From NCBI GenBank assembly GCA_015059185.1, contig SVAY01000003.1, positions 79,251 to 115,742 of the forward strand: 36,492 bases of DNA, written 5' to 3'. A program made the translations under genes and the position numbers. Of the stretch, positions 22,427 through 30,868 are shown in pieces; position 1 is the stretch's first letter, and each line of letters begins with the position of its first letter. Under the pieces are notes generated by a model that saw only the letters and a program-made list of their open reading frames with translations, did no database searches and was not told where the DNA came from. Origin of the DNA: Erysipelotrichaceae bacterium (GTDB lineage: Bacteria > Bacillota_I > Bacilli_A > RFN20 > CAG-826).

Positions 22427-24052
22427 CTATTTGCTATTAGCCTTAAGTTCTTTGATCCAGTTGACGGATCCGACTTCGCCTTGTTCAAGGCCGTCTTTTG
22501 TCATCACGTCTCTAATGAGTTCTTTTGCTCTACGGAGAGATAAGCCACTCTTAACCTTGAAGATTAATGGGATTTCAGCGTAGACTGCATGTTGACTAGC
22601 ATCACCAATTGGCATTTTGCTATCAGCGTAATCTTTTGGATCAAGAGCGAAGTATAACTTTAAGCTCTTACCAGCGATTGTTAACTTAATGTATGTTTTA
22701 CGATGTAAACGGAATGTATCTCCAGAGTTAGAAACACGGGAATTGACACCATAAGACATAATTTCATTCTTAAGTTCGTTATAGTTATCTTTCATATCCT
22801 TTTCAGCACTGAGCATTCTTTCAGTGAATGGGATACGAATGATTGGATTCTTTTCCTTTTCTTCTTCAACTGGTGCTGGAGCTGGTTCTTCAACCACGAC
22901 TGGAACTGGAACCACTACTGGAGCTGGTTCTTCCTTCTTTGGCTCTGGCTTTGGTTCTTCCTTTTTAGGAGCTGGTTGAGGTGCTGGTTGTTGCACGACT
23001 ACTGGAGCAGGAGCTGGTTGAGGTGCTGGGGTAAAAGATGGAGCCATATCTTGACCATTGATACCACCGTTGAAGTATTGGACAACGAGTGGTCCACCAA
23101 AGGTGGCACCGGTAATGCTGTGGTCACCATCACGATGTGTGTGTGGGTGAGCTTCTTCTTCTCTAGCAGCATTAGCACGAGCAATTTCATCTCTTACGAT
23201 ATCTCTAACGACATCTTTTAATATAGAAGCTAAATCATCTTTAGTGATTGCGTCTTTATGTTCAGGGACTTCTTCCACAACGATTTCTTCTGGTTGTGCA
23301 ACTTGTTCTTCTGGTTCAGCTGCAAAATCAGCCATTGTGTCATAGTCTTCACTCTTTTCTTCTTCGACTGGAGTAGAAACTACTGGTTGTTCTTCAGCTG
23401 CAGGAGCAACGGTGAAGAATTCATTAACATCTTGAGCAGGTTGTTCTTCAGGTTGTTCAGCTGGTGCTTCTTCGGCAGCCTCTTGTGGTTGTTCAGCTTG
23501 TTTCTTAGCCTCAAGTAATCTCTTAGCACGGGCAGCGCCAACAAACACTTCAATAATAGAGAAGATATAAGCTAAAGCGGCAGCAACTAATGTGCCCCAA
23601 GTGAAAGCGATATTGCCAATATGGGTACTATCACTGAAGTTGAAATTGAGCCAATTGCCGTAATAGGCACCGTACATTAAAACGAATTCGAAAGCTGCAA
23701 CAGCGGCAACTAACATAATTAAACCAAATGGGATGTATCTGGCTCTCTTGTTCTTGATAGAAAGGATGAGTCCAATAATCATGAACACGAGCATGATACC
23801 GAGTACGCCAAATCCAACGTATGTGAGATAGAAGTTAGCGTTATCTGGTGTAAAGCCGTATAATTCACCTTTGAAGAAAGGTAAAATTGCGTCTAATCTT
23901 GGTTGTAACCAAATTTCTAGGAATTTAGCAAAATCAAATGCAATCGTGTCAGCTAATAATCCATGAAGCATGAATGCGGCGATCCAAGCAACACTAAAAA
24001 TCAAAGCTAGCACAAAAAATGTAACTGCTGGTCCTTTGAGAGTTTTTTTCAT
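22427..24052 (-). CDS. Four-TM membrane protein with Pro/Glu-rich linker and C-terminal domain
   Basis: A 541-residue protein in three parts: about four membrane helices (1-175), a low-complexity acidic and Pro/Ala/Glu/Val-rich segment (about 180-400) with PAPAPV and EEPKPEP repeats, and a conserved-looking globular C-terminus (about 410-541) with TFRLHRKTYIKLTIAGKSLK. I believe similar C-termini occur in other uncharacterised Firmicute proteins, but no function is known. The linker is less AT-rich than its surroundings. AAGGAG lies nine bases before the ATG. It may be an envelope-spanning or cell-shape protein; this is a guess. Confidence 0.6.
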   Translation of the reverse strand: MKKTLKGPAVTFFVLALIFSVAWIAAFMLHGLLADTIAFDFAKFLEIWLQPRLDAILPFFKGELYGFTPDNANFYLTYVGFGVLGIMLVFMIIGLILSIKNKRARYIPFGLIMLVAAVAAFEFVLMYGAYYGNWLNFNFSDSTHIGNIAFTWGTLVAAALAYIFSIIEVFVGAARAKRLLEAKKQAEQPQEAAEEAPAEQPEEQPAQDVNEFFTVAPAAEEQPVVSTPVEEEKSEDYDTMADFAAEPEEQVAQPEEIVVEEVPEHKDAITKDDLASILKDVVRDIVRDEIARANAAREEEAHPHTHRDGDHSITGATFGGPLVVQYFNGGINGQDMAPSFTPAPQPAPAPVVVQQPAPQPAPKKEEPKPEPKKEEPAPVVVPVPVVVEEPAPAPVEEEKEKNPIIRIPFTERMLSAEKDMKDNYNELKNEIMSYGVNSRVSNSGDTFRLHRKTYIKLTIAGKSLKLYFALDPKDYADSKMPIGDASQHAVYAEIPLIFKVKSGLSLRRAKELIRDVMTKDGLEQGEVGSVNWIKELKANSK

Positions 24053-24072
24053 ATAGAAAGTCTCCTTTTCAA

Positions 24073-24087
24073 TATAAATATTTTATA
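24073..24087. promoter_or_regulatory. AT-rich palindrome upstream of the large membrane protein
   Basis: TATAAATATTTTATA lies within an 8-3-8 inverted repeat (AATATAAA/TTTATATT), itself flanked by TTTTCAA and TTGAAAA. It overlaps the likely -10 (TAAAAT on the minus strand). The 15-mer is identical to that upstream of rubrerythrin. Confidence 0.35.
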
Positions 24088-24143
24088 TTAAAAGGTTGAA
24101 AATACAAGAACAATTAAATAAATACTTGCTTTTTTTAACTAAA

Positions 24144-24204
24144 AAACGGCTAAAAAGCAGCAAAAACCTTTTAAAATCTTGTTATTTTGCTCAAAAAGCC
24201 GTTT
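24144..24204 (-). terminator. Two-tier terminator hairpin of the ABC operon
   Basis: Outer arms AAACGGCT (24144-24151) and AGCCGTTT (24197-24204), and inner arms AGCAAAA (24159-24165) and TTTTGCT (24185-24191), pair in one long hairpin. On the minus strand a T run follows the outer arm. Confidence 0.65.
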
Positions 24205-24215
24205 GAGTTAGAAGT

Positions 24216-24890
24216 TTAGAAATCTACCTTCTCTAATTCTTTTGATGCACTCTTATAGACGATAAAATGGAGGATGAATGAGATTAATAAAGCTCCTCCT
24301 AAGAATGCGAATTGAACACCTATTCCTTTATCAACAAGAATACCAGTATACCATTCACAACCAGGAATATATGGAATAGCGATGGTAAATATTGATAAAT
24401 AAACAATAAAACCAAGAATCATCAGTAAAGTTGACATGACAATTGACTTACCGTTTTTATAGTAGATTGAGAAATAGATTAAATCTGCAATCGCGTAACC
24501 AATCAATACAATTGCAACCATTGATACATAGCCATCAAGCCCAATACCAACACTACCAGCTTTAGAAACATTTCCATTTAATAAAATTGCAAGTGGCACT
24601 AACGCTGCTTGGATAAGGATTGAGACAACTTGGATTGTTATCACTGTAATGATACGAGCTAAAACAATATCCTTTTTCCTAACAGGCATAAGCGTTGAAT
24701 ATAATAAGTCATTACTTTGCTGACCCTTATTCGCTCCTAAGAACAAAATCGGATAAGTAGATAAGATATAGATGAATGATATTGCTAAAGGATAATTAGG
24801 AATGAGTATCATAAAAGGAAAGAGGAAAATAAATAAATAGCAGATTGGATGCATCGCTAAACGGAATTCTTTATAAAGTAAAGCTTTCAT
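24216..24890 (-). CDS. ABC transporter permease (ABC-2 type)
   Basis: A 224-residue protein with about six membrane helices and no ATPase motif. It overlaps the ATPase gene by 20 bases, so the two form one exporter. The order AbrB regulator, ATPase, permease resembles small regulator-linked ABC export operons (YtrB type uses a GntR regulator). The substrate is unknown; antimicrobial peptide or lipid-active drug export would be typical. Confidence 0.8.
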   Translation of the reverse strand: MKALLYKEFRLAMHPICYLFIFLFPFMILIPNYPLAISFIYILSTYPILFLGANKGQQSNDLLYSTLMPVRKKDIVLARIITVITIQVVSILIQAALVPLAILLNGNVSKAGSVGIGLDGYVSMVAIVLIGYAIADLIYFSIYYKNGKSIVMSTLLMILGFIVYLSIFTIAIPYIPGCEWYTGILVDKGIGVQFAFLGGALLISFILHFIVYKSASKELEKVDF

Positions 24891-25740
24891 GATTCTTGCT
24901 CCTTTCTAAATAGACCATGATTTCTTCTAAATCTGGTTCTTTAATTGTGATATCTTTTCCTTTAAATTTATCCTTATTCTCTTTAAGGATTAATCCTTCG
25001 ATATGATTATCGAGTTCTTTAAAGGCAACATATTCTTTTTCTAAATCGTGATTCTTGCTTTTATCAGTAACAAAGAGATATGAGTTCACAAAATTATCTT
25101 TGGTTCCGGTATATAAAATTTCTCCATTATGAATATAGGTGATATCGTTTGCACATTTATCCAAGTCACTAGTGATATGGGTAGAGAACAATATCGCGCG
25201 ATCTCCACTTCTTACAATTTCTCTAAAGATATCTAATATTTCATCTCTAGATACTGGATCAAGACCAGAAGTTGGTTCATCTAATATGAGTAACTCCGCT
25301 TTATGGGATAAAGCAATCGCTACACTATATTTAACTTTCATACCACTTGATAATTGTTCAAGCTTCTTATTCACGTCTAAGTTAAACAATTTACACACTT
25401 CACCAAATTTCTTCTCATCAAAGTTCTTATAAAATCTCTTGGTGACATTCATTAATTGCTTGATAGTTTTATTAGGGTAATAATTAAGTTCGCTTAAGGC
25501 GAAACCAATACGTTGTTTATTCTCTAATTCATTTTCCGTCATATCAGTATCAAAAGCGATAATCTTTCCACTTTCATAATGGATGAGGTTCATAATCGCT
25601 TTTAATGTGGTAGTTTTACCTGCCCCATTACGTCCAATGAAGCCCATGATGCTACCTGGCTTCAATGAAAAAGACACGTTTTTAAGTTCAAACGTTGGAT
25701 ATTTCTTGTTGAGGTTAGAGACACATAAAATGTTATCCAT
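24871..25740 (-). CDS. ABC transporter ATPase
   Basis: A 289-residue ATPase of the drug/bacteriocin export type. Walker A GRNGAGKTT, signature LSSGMKVKYSVAIAL, Walker B LLILDEPTSGLDP, and switch STHITSDL are complete. About 70 extra residues at the C-terminus (EKEYVAFKELDNH onwards) match the accessory domain of BcrA/YtrB-like ATPases. The start overlaps the regulator gene by eight bases. Confidence 0.92.
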   Translation of the reverse strand: MDNILCVSNLNKKYPTFELKNVSFSLKPGSIMGFIGRNGAGKTTTLKAIMNLIHYESGKIIAFDTDMTENELENKQRIGFALSELNYYPNKTIKQLMNVTKRFYKNFDEKKFGEVCKLFNLDVNKKLEQLSSGMKVKYSVAIALSHKAELLILDEPTSGLDPVSRDEILDIFREIVRSGDRAILFSTHITSDLDKCANDITYIHNGEILYTGTKDNFVNSYLFVTDKSKNHDLEKEYVAFKELDNHIEGLILKENKDKFKGKDITIKEPDLEEIMVYLERSKNHESFTL

Positions 25741-25933
25741 TAAACTTGCCCTCCATTAAACTATAAAAATCTGTTGCTTTAACAATCGCTAGTCCACGGT
25801 TCTTGTCACCTAATACCATCAGCGTTTCACCTTCTTTGATATCAAACATCTTACGCGCTTCACTAGGAATGGTAATTTGACCTTTAGGGCCAACTTTGAC
25901 TGAAACAATGAATCTATCTTCGTTATTATCCAT
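25733..25933 (-). CDS. AbrB/SpoVT-type DNA-binding regulator
   Basis: A 66-residue protein with a swapped-hairpin AbrB domain: VKVGPKGQITIPSEARKMF, then IKEGETLMVLGD. It would bind DNA as a dimer or tetramer. It is the first gene of the ABC operon, so autoregulation is likely. AAAGG precedes the ATG. Three tandem 9-bp repeats lie in its leader. Confidence 0.88.
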   Translation of the reverse strand: MDNNEDRFIVSVKVGPKGQITIPSEARKMFDIKEGETLMVLGDKNRGLAIVKATDFYSLMEGKFNG

Positions 25934-25965
25934 ATTCTTACCTTTCTTACTTTTCTTACATTATA
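25933..25965 (-). promoter_or_regulatory. Promoter and three tandem 9-bp repeats before the AbrB gene
   Basis: TATAAT (25965-25960) is followed on the minus strand by GTAAGAAAA, GTAAGAAAG and GTAAGAATA in direct tandem (25959-25933); the last repeat runs into the start codon. The middle repeat supplies the ribosome site. Repeats at 9-bp steps between promoter and start suggest an operator or attenuation site for the regulator. Confidence 0.5.
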
Positions 25966-25977
25966 ACTCGTTTGGGT

Positions 25978-26001
25978 AAAAAGAAAAGAGCTAATTGCTC
26001 T
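25978..26001 (-). terminator. Terminator of the MATE gene
   Basis: On the minus strand AGAGC-AATTA-GCTCT is followed by TTTTCTTTTT. The stop codon of the MATE gene lies in the loop. Confidence 0.7.
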
Positions 26002-27352
26002 CCTCTAATATCGGGACATCATCATGCTTCACCACAATCTTCTTTTCCCACTTACCAGTCTTCCATCTTAAATACATAAATATCGCTCGTATACATTCAT
26101 CCATTGCTAGAGCAATATAAACACCTAAAACATTAAGTTTAAGGACAATACCAAATAAGTACGATCCTCCAACTGCTACACTCATCATAAATATCGCCCC
26201 TAATATAGCAGGGAATACTGAATCACCCGTAGATTTAAGGGTTTGACCATATACCATATTAATGGCTCGACCTAATTCAAGAGCAATATCAATGAATAAA
26301 GCATATTGTACAAATTTAATAATCTCTTGATTATCAGTAAACATCTTTAAGAACATCGGACTAATAAGAGCAAATAGTAATTCAAATAGCATTCCTGAAC
26401 ATAACGCAATTAACGCCGCTACTTTCGTGTCTTTATAGCTCTTCTTCAGTTCATTTCTACCGATATTCCAACCAACAATAATGATGTTAGCCTGCGATAA
26501 AGCAAATAGCACACAATATGGGAAATTAGTAATCTGTTGAGCGTATGCTTTCACTGTCACTGCATTACCATTCGTATCCATCCTAGCTAAAAGCATCATG
26601 ATAAGCCCCATTGCGATAGAATAGATAATCGTTTCTAAAGCAGAAGGAATACCAATACGAATAATATCAAGGATTAATTTCTTACGTGATACACGTTCAG
26701 GAAATCTTAAACCTTTAATCTTTAGATAACCAAATAACATACATAAAGCAATGTTCACCGCTTTACCAATTAAAGTCGCAAAGGCAACACCTACAACATC
26801 AGTATGGAATACAAATATCGCTAATGCATTAAATATGACATTCACAATATTGCCACTAAAAGCCGCAATTAAAGAATATTTAGATTTATCAAAAGCTCTT
26901 AAATAACTAGAAAATACTGGGATTAATGCATCAAATAAGCAGCCTGAACCAATAATTCTAAGATAGATAATCGCATCTTCCTTTAAATTATCAGCAACGC
27001 CGAGCCCATTAACAATCGCTTCTGCTCCAAATCCTAAAATAAAGGTAAGAATGATACCGATAATTCCATTAATAACTATCGCGAGTTGTCTAGCTTGGAA
27101 CGCTACTCCCTTTTTACCATAACCAATATATTGAGTCATAACCGCAACAAGCCCATTACTCATCACGGCAAAAAGGATGAAAAATATCGTGACATAAGTA
27201 TTGGCAGTACCGACTGCTCCAACCGCATTATCTCCTACACGAGATAGCATCAAAGTATCCGCCATCCCAGAAAGCATCAAAAAGAATGTCTCTAGAAAGA
27301 TAGGAATAAAGAGTAGTAATAACTTGTTATTCTTTAACTCAGATAACTTCAT
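25991..27352 (-). CDS. MATE-family efflux transporter
   Basis: A 453-residue protein with about 12 membrane helices in two repeats. The N-terminal block FFLMLSGMADTLMLSRVGDNAVGAVG (in parts) and GIPSALETIIY in the second half are MATE hallmarks. It exports cationic drugs or metabolites in exchange for sodium or protons; the substrate is unknown. No ribosome site: an extended -10 lies seven bases before the ATG, so the mRNA is probably leaderless. Confidence 0.93.
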   Translation of the reverse strand: MKLSELKNNKLLLLFIPIFLETFFLMLSGMADTLMLSRVGDNAVGAVGTANTYVTIFFILFAVMSNGLVAVMTQYIGYGKKGVAFQARQLAIVINGIIGIILTFILGFGAEAIVNGLGVADNLKEDAIIYLRIIGSGCLFDALIPVFSSYLRAFDKSKYSLIAAFSGNIVNVIFNALAIFVFHTDVVGVAFATLIGKAVNIALCMLFGYLKIKGLRFPERVSRKKLILDIIRIGIPSALETIIYSIAMGLIMMLLARMDTNGNAVTVKAYAQQITNFPYCVLFALSQANIIIVGWNIGRNELKKSYKDTKVAALIALCSGMLFELLFALISPMFLKMFTDNQEIIKFVQYALFIDIALELGRAINMVYGQTLKSTGDSVFPAILGAIFMMSVAVGGSYLFGIVLKLNVLGVYIALAMDECIRAIFMYLRWKTGKWEKKIVVKHDDVPILEESN

Positions 27353-27359
27353 AAAAATA

Positions 27360-27368
27360 AAGATATCA
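27360..27368 (-). promoter_or_regulatory. Extended -10 seven bases before the MATE ATG
   Basis: The minus strand reads TGATATCTT, then TATTTTT and the ATG. The -10 matches four of six, with the TG extension. Confidence 0.4.
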
Positions 27369-27399
27369 CATAATTAACTAGTGATAAGCATTTTTTATA

Positions 27400-27870
27400 T
27401 TATTTGGTTGTCAAAATAAAAGTCACTGATTCTTTTTCTAATAAATCTTTTAATGCATCTTGACTCATTTCGATGTGACCAAGCTTCGTATAGCTCCAAG
27501 CACTTGGATTATAAAAAACCGATATTTGATTGCCTTGATATAAGACAATATCTCCAGGAACGACATCCATTTGAATATCGTTTCTTCTAATGGAACTACC
27601 AATTGGACCAGTTTGTTCAAATCCACCAAATTGATGCATTGATATAGTAAGTTCGTTAGTTGCTAAAGACTTTAAATCATCCACTGATTCATTATTTAAC
27701 CAACTTACTTCTATATTTTGATTATCAATAATTAATTTCATTTCTATTTCTTCCTCTAGGCTACTTGAAATACTTATTTCTTGAGTGCTAGACTTACACC
27801 CTATAAGTGACATAAAGAGTAATATAGGGACACTAATCCTAATAACACTATTTCCTAATATATTTCTCAT
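27400..27870 (-). CDS. Cyclophilin-like-fold lipoprotein
   Basis: A 156-residue protein. The signal peptide ends in SLIGC (lipobox, Cys at about 24). The mature domain has the pattern of the cyclophilin-like family PF18050: MKLIIDNQNIEVSWLNNES, HQFGGFEQTGPIGSS, PGDIVLYQGNQISVFYN and SYTKLGHI. Function is unknown; such genes commonly sit beside flavodoxins and quinol monooxygenases. It overlaps the preceding gene by 23 bases. Confidence 0.8.
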   Translation of the reverse strand: MRNILGNSVIRISVPILLFMSLIGCKSSTQEISISSSLEEEIEMKLIIDNQNIEVSWLNNESVDDLKSLATNELTISMHQFGGFEQTGPIGSSIRRNDIQMDVVPGDIVLYQGNQISVFYNPSAWSYTKLGHIEMSQDALKDLLEKESVTFILTTK

Positions 27871-28168
27871 CTTTAGAATCTTTAATATCTTTATATTTTT
27901 CTACTTCCATATGGAGATCATATTTTTCTCTAAGTCTTTTAATATCTTCCATAAGTGGGAGATGATGATGCTTATCAAGCGCTTCTTGATTAATCCAAGA
28001 ATCAATTAACAATACACTTCCATCTTCATCTAAAGGAAAGAAATATTCATAACGAAGATTACCTTCTTCACTTCTAATAGTGTTAACTAGACCACTAGAA
28101 ACCATTTCTTCTACGAATCTTTTCGCGTTATCTCCATCACCTTTATAACGAATAATAATTGTAATCAT
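27848..28168 (-). CDS. ABM-domain (YgiN/LsrG-like) monooxygenase
   Basis: A 106-residue alpha-beta barrel monomer of the antibiotic-biosynthesis monooxygenase fold: MITIIIRYKGDGDNAKRF, EEGNLRYEYFFPLDE, and a His cluster at ALDKHHHLPLM. Relatives act on quinols or other small aromatics or isomerise autoinducer. It starts two bases after the flavodoxin remnant stop and was probably expressed with it. Confidence 0.85.
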   Translation of the reverse strand: MITIIIRYKGDGDNAKRFVEEMVSSGLVNTIRSEEGNLRYEYFFPLDEDGSVLLIDSWINQEALDKHHHLPLMEDIKRLREKYDLHMEVEKYKDIKDSKDEKYIRK

Positions 28169-28170
28169 AT

Positions 28171-28386
28171 TTATTTAATAAAGTGAGTATAGTGAATATC
28201 TTCTTTTTCTGGAAGACCATACTTTTCTTTCGCATCTTTAATCGCTTTCATTAAAAAGACCATGTTCCTCGCTACGATACGAGCGTTTTGTAAGCCCTCT
28301 TCATCTTGTTTAAAGATGCTAACAATCTCATCCACTAATCTTACTGAATTGCCGTTAATTCGTGGGCTACCATTAATTAGTGACAT
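28171..28386 (-). pseudogene. Flavodoxin-family reductase remnant
   Basis: The 71-codon frame joins the N-terminal FMN-binding LINGSPRINGNS to the C-terminal segment KQDEEGLQNARIVARNM, which in intact flavodoxin-family (NADPH-dependent FMN reductase-like) proteins lie more than 100 residues apart. So the core of the gene is deleted in frame. Its 5' end is also displaced: the first two codons (ATG TCA) come from the right end of the TnpB element, and the original start ATGAAGGTTTTA (MKVL) lies beyond the element at 29738-29727. Joining the two sides restores MKVLLINGSP. Confidence 0.85.
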
Positions 28387-28425
28387 ACTACCCCACCACT
28401 TATATAAGCGGGGGCTTCTTGCTCG
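28381..28425 (-). ncRNA. Right end, 3' part of the presumed omega RNA
   Basis: TnpB guide RNAs cover the end of tnpB and the right-end hairpin, and use the bases just outside the element as guide. Here these bases are CTAATTAATGGTAGCC on the minus strand from 28380, which is flavodoxin-gene sequence. The 5' end of the RNA cannot be set from sequence. Confidence 0.5.
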
Positions 28426-29560
28426 ATGACCCTAACGGATCAAGCATAAACAAGCTATCCGGATGTGTCCCATCCTTCGAAAGCATTTCAATTCCCTTTC
28501 TTAGAATATTATTCGCGGCATTTATATCTCTATCATGAGTAGTCCCACATTCTGGACATTTCCATTTACGAACATTGAGATTCTTCGTGATAGAGTTTTT
28601 ATATCCACATACATGACATAGTTGACTACTAGCAAAGTTAGATGGAACCTTAACTAATGTTCTACCATACCATTTAGCCTTATAGGTTAGCATAGAAAGC
28701 AATCTAGACATAGAAGAATCTAATAATGATTTGTTATAGTCATTATCCTTACTCATCTTCATCACCTTAAGATCTTCAACACATATGATTTGGTTTTCAT
28801 CAATAATGTGTTTAGATAACTTATGAAGATAATCATTTCTTTGATTATTTATATGTTTATAGATTCTAGCAACCTTTATTCTTTGTTTGTTCCTGTTAGA
28901 AGAGCCCTTAACCATATGAGATAACTTTCTTTGCTCTCTAATGAGTTTCTTTTCTGACTTAGTGAGATACTTATGATTTTTGTATTTAAGACCAGTAGAA
29001 GTGATAACAAGATCTTTAACACCTAAATCAAGACCAATAGAGTTATTAGTGCTTTCTAATGGTTTTATCTCAGTTTCTACTAATAGAGAAATATAATACT
29101 TATCATCTGTAGTTTTAGATATAGTTACTGATTTAATAGTGCCTTCATAGTCCCTATGTTTCTTAATCATTATTCTTTTGCATTTAGGGATAGTGATGTA
29201 TCTATTATTATCACTTAATCTAACTGAGCCCTTCTGATTATTGGTGGTGTAACTCTGATCATTCTTTTTGCTCTTATATTTTGGGAATTTAGTGGTGCCT
29301 CTAAAGAAAGCTTTGAAAGCAGCATTCCTATTCATCTGCGCATTAGAAAGAGCCAAAGAATCTACTTCTTTTAGAAAAGGATAATCTTCTTTATATGTAG
29401 CGGGAGTAATATCCTCATACTTTTTAGTAGCTTTATAAATATCATTCATATCATTTAAAGATTTATTATAAAAGAACCTGACACATCCAAAACATTTAGA
29501 GAAATACTCTTTCTGTTCATTATTAGGATAGATACGATATTTATAAGCTCTTCTTATCAT
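28400..29560 (-). CDS. tnpB: TnpB RNA-guided nuclease
   Basis: A 386-residue protein with all three RuvC acids: Asp178 in GLDLGVKDL, Glu262 in CVEDL, Asp345 in HDRDINAANN. A zinc finger (Cys315, Cys318, Cys335, Cys338) lies between the last two. N-terminal MIRRAYKYRIYPN is the family start. No frameshift, so it is likely active. It cuts DNA matching its guide next to a target-adjacent motif and keeps the element at its site. The message appears leaderless. Confidence 0.96.
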   Translation of the reverse strand: MIRRAYKYRIYPNNEQKEYFSKCFGCVRFFYNKSLNDMNDIYKATKKYEDITPATYKEDYPFLKEVDSLALSNAQMNRNAAFKAFFRGTTKFPKYKSKKNDQSYTTNNQKGSVRLSDNNRYITIPKCKRIMIKKHRDYEGTIKSVTISKTTDDKYYISLLVETEIKPLESTNNSIGLDLGVKDLVITSTGLKYKNHKYLTKSEKKLIREQRKLSHMVKGSSNRNKQRIKVARIYKHINNQRNDYLHKLSKHIIDENQIICVEDLKVMKMSKDNDYNKSLLDSSMSRLLSMLTYKAKWYGRTLVKVPSNFASSQLCHVCGYKNSITKNLNVRKWKCPECGTTHDRDINAANNILRKGIEMLSKDGTHPDSLFMLDPLGSSSKKPPLI

Positions 29561-29566
29561 ATCTAT

Positions 29567-29575
29567 ATTATAACA
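29567..29575 (-). promoter_or_regulatory. Extended -10 six bases before the tnpB ATG
   Basis: The minus strand reads TGT TATAAT, then ATAGAT and the ATG: a perfect extended -10 at the same distance as in host genes. Confidence 0.6.
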
Positions 29576-29769
29576 TTATTTATAATGTTATTGTATAACT
29601 TATTACTATTATTAATAATGCAATTATTTGCTCGTTGCTTGATTGATACTTGCTATAATTCATCCCCCACCTAGTAGAGGTTATATAATCATCACAAGTG
29701 ATGGGGGACTTCTTACTTGTTTATGTTAAAACCTTCATATATGTTCACCTCTAGAATAATGATATCAAA

Positions 29770-29935
29770 TTGATATTTATTTGGCATATAATAGTTCATC
29801 CACATTTCTTATTAATATCAGGGAAGTTTTCTAAGAAATAATCTCCGTCATATATAAAGCCAGCACAGTAGATAAACCCGCTCCTGCTCCTAATACGACC
29901 ATTTAACAAGTTCTTTGATTCTTTCTATTTTTTCA
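29770..29935 (-). pseudogene. Sirtuin remnant (SirTM-like N-terminus)
   Basis: The minus strand encodes, in shifted frames, ERIKELVK, then VVLGAGAGLST (29899-29867), then GFIYDGDYFLENFPDINKK, which is the N-terminal NAD-binding stretch of macrodomain-linked (class M) sirtuins. One base is missing between the ST and the AGF codons, another shift plus a stop follows LVK, and a TGA follows KKCG. The rest of the gene is gone. It lies directly after the DUF1848 stop, its expected operon place. Confidence 0.8.
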
Positions 29936-29938
29936 CAA

Positions 29939-30868
29939 TTAAAATAAAGTAATTGTTTTATCAATATACGATTCTTGCTTAGCTAATCTAATCTTATCAC
30001 TAGGATTAATATGTCCAATAAGTAAAGGTGAATGATCATCATGCTCTTGATAATTCTTTCTTATCGTTTTTTCGTCCCCATTCGCATAGCAATATGCGCA
30101 TAAATGCATACAAGAATTATATGAACCAATATCATTAGAAAGATAACAAGCGCAGTAATTCTTTCTTGCTTCCATTTTCTGTTTAATATCTAACTTAGTG
30201 TTGACACTATTCTCATAGTCCTTCACCCTCATGCACCCATCAATATCAACGCCATAACTACCTAACCACTTCTCTTTTGAACAGAGCCTAAGCTCCATAT
30301 GGTGCTTTTTAGCGATCTCGATAAACGCTTTAGTAATTTCGATCTTGGTATTATCATCTGTATCTACTATTTCTGGATGAATCTTCTTTAACTTCGGATA
30401 GATATCAACAAAGCCAAAAGCCACTAAAGAAGTGTATCCATCTAAACTAGAGGCAATATCATTAAACATCTTGATATGGTATTCTTTCGTGTATTTATTA
30501 TTCACAATGATTGGAGTGTATCTCCACCCAATCGCATTCTTACCAACTTTAGTAGATAAATATTTAAAATCTTCAATCACTTGTTTAATCGGAGGAACAT
30601 TTGGTTCTAAATCTTTATCAAACCCTGTGATAGATATATACCAAAATTGGCCGTACTCTTTTAATTCATCTAAATAGGGAAACATTGGTCGAGGATTCTT
30701 GGTACAAAAGCCTATGACATCTACTACTTCAGGATTAAGCAAAAACTTTGTAACAACAGTTGGATAATATGGATTTCTCACTAAAACATATCCTTCTCTG
30801 ATACGGTTCATAAACCATTTAGAATAGAAAGCAGGTATATCAGTTCTTTGACCTGTATTAATAATCAT
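29939..30868 (-). CDS. DUF1848 protein with Cys-rich C-terminus
   Basis: A 309-residue protein of the DUF1848 family. Core marks: RTDIPAFYSKWFMNRIREGY, YWYISITG-like FWYISITGF, and the C-terminal cluster CACYLSNDIGSYNSC with HLCAYCYAN, which likely binds an iron-sulphur cluster. Found in Firmicutes with a macrodomain gene and a sirtuin, implying a role near ADP-ribosylation, but its reaction is unknown. It overlaps the macrodomain gene by four bases (ATGA). Confidence 0.85.
   Translation of the reverse strand: MIINTGQRTDIPAFYSKWFMNRIREGYVLVRNPYYPTVVTKFLLNPEVVDVIGFCTKNPRPMFPYLDELKEYGQFWYISITGFDKDLEPNVPPIKQVIEDFKYLSTKVGKNAIGWRYTPIIVNNKYTKEYHIKMFNDIASSLDGYTSLVAFGFVDIYPKLKKIHPEIVDTDDNTKIEITKAFIEIAKKHHMELRLCSKEKWLGSYGVDIDGCMRVKDYENSVNTKLDIKQKMEARKNYCACYLSNDIGSYNSCMHLCAYCYANGDEKTIRKNYQEHDDHSPLLIGHINPSDKIRLAKQESYIDKTITLF

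Larger units (their letters stand above)
28381..29726 (-). mobile_element. IS605-family TnpB-only element
   Basis: About 1346 bp with a single tnpB and no tnpA. Left end (minus strand) carries a stem TCCCCCA/TGGGGGA with a nested ATCAC-TT-GTGAT hairpin (about 29715-29655). The right end carries CCGCTTATATAAGTGG, a GC-capped hairpin within CCCC/GGGG (28417-28390). No target duplication is seen, as expected for the family. Ends are placed by reconstruction of the split gene and are good to about one base. The left flank reads GGTTTTA, the likely target-adjacent motif side. Confidence 0.85.

Noticed and set aside
29561..29760. tnpA remnant in the left part of the IS605 element
   Set aside because: Only about 165 bases lie between tnpB and the left flank, with no coding similarity visible.
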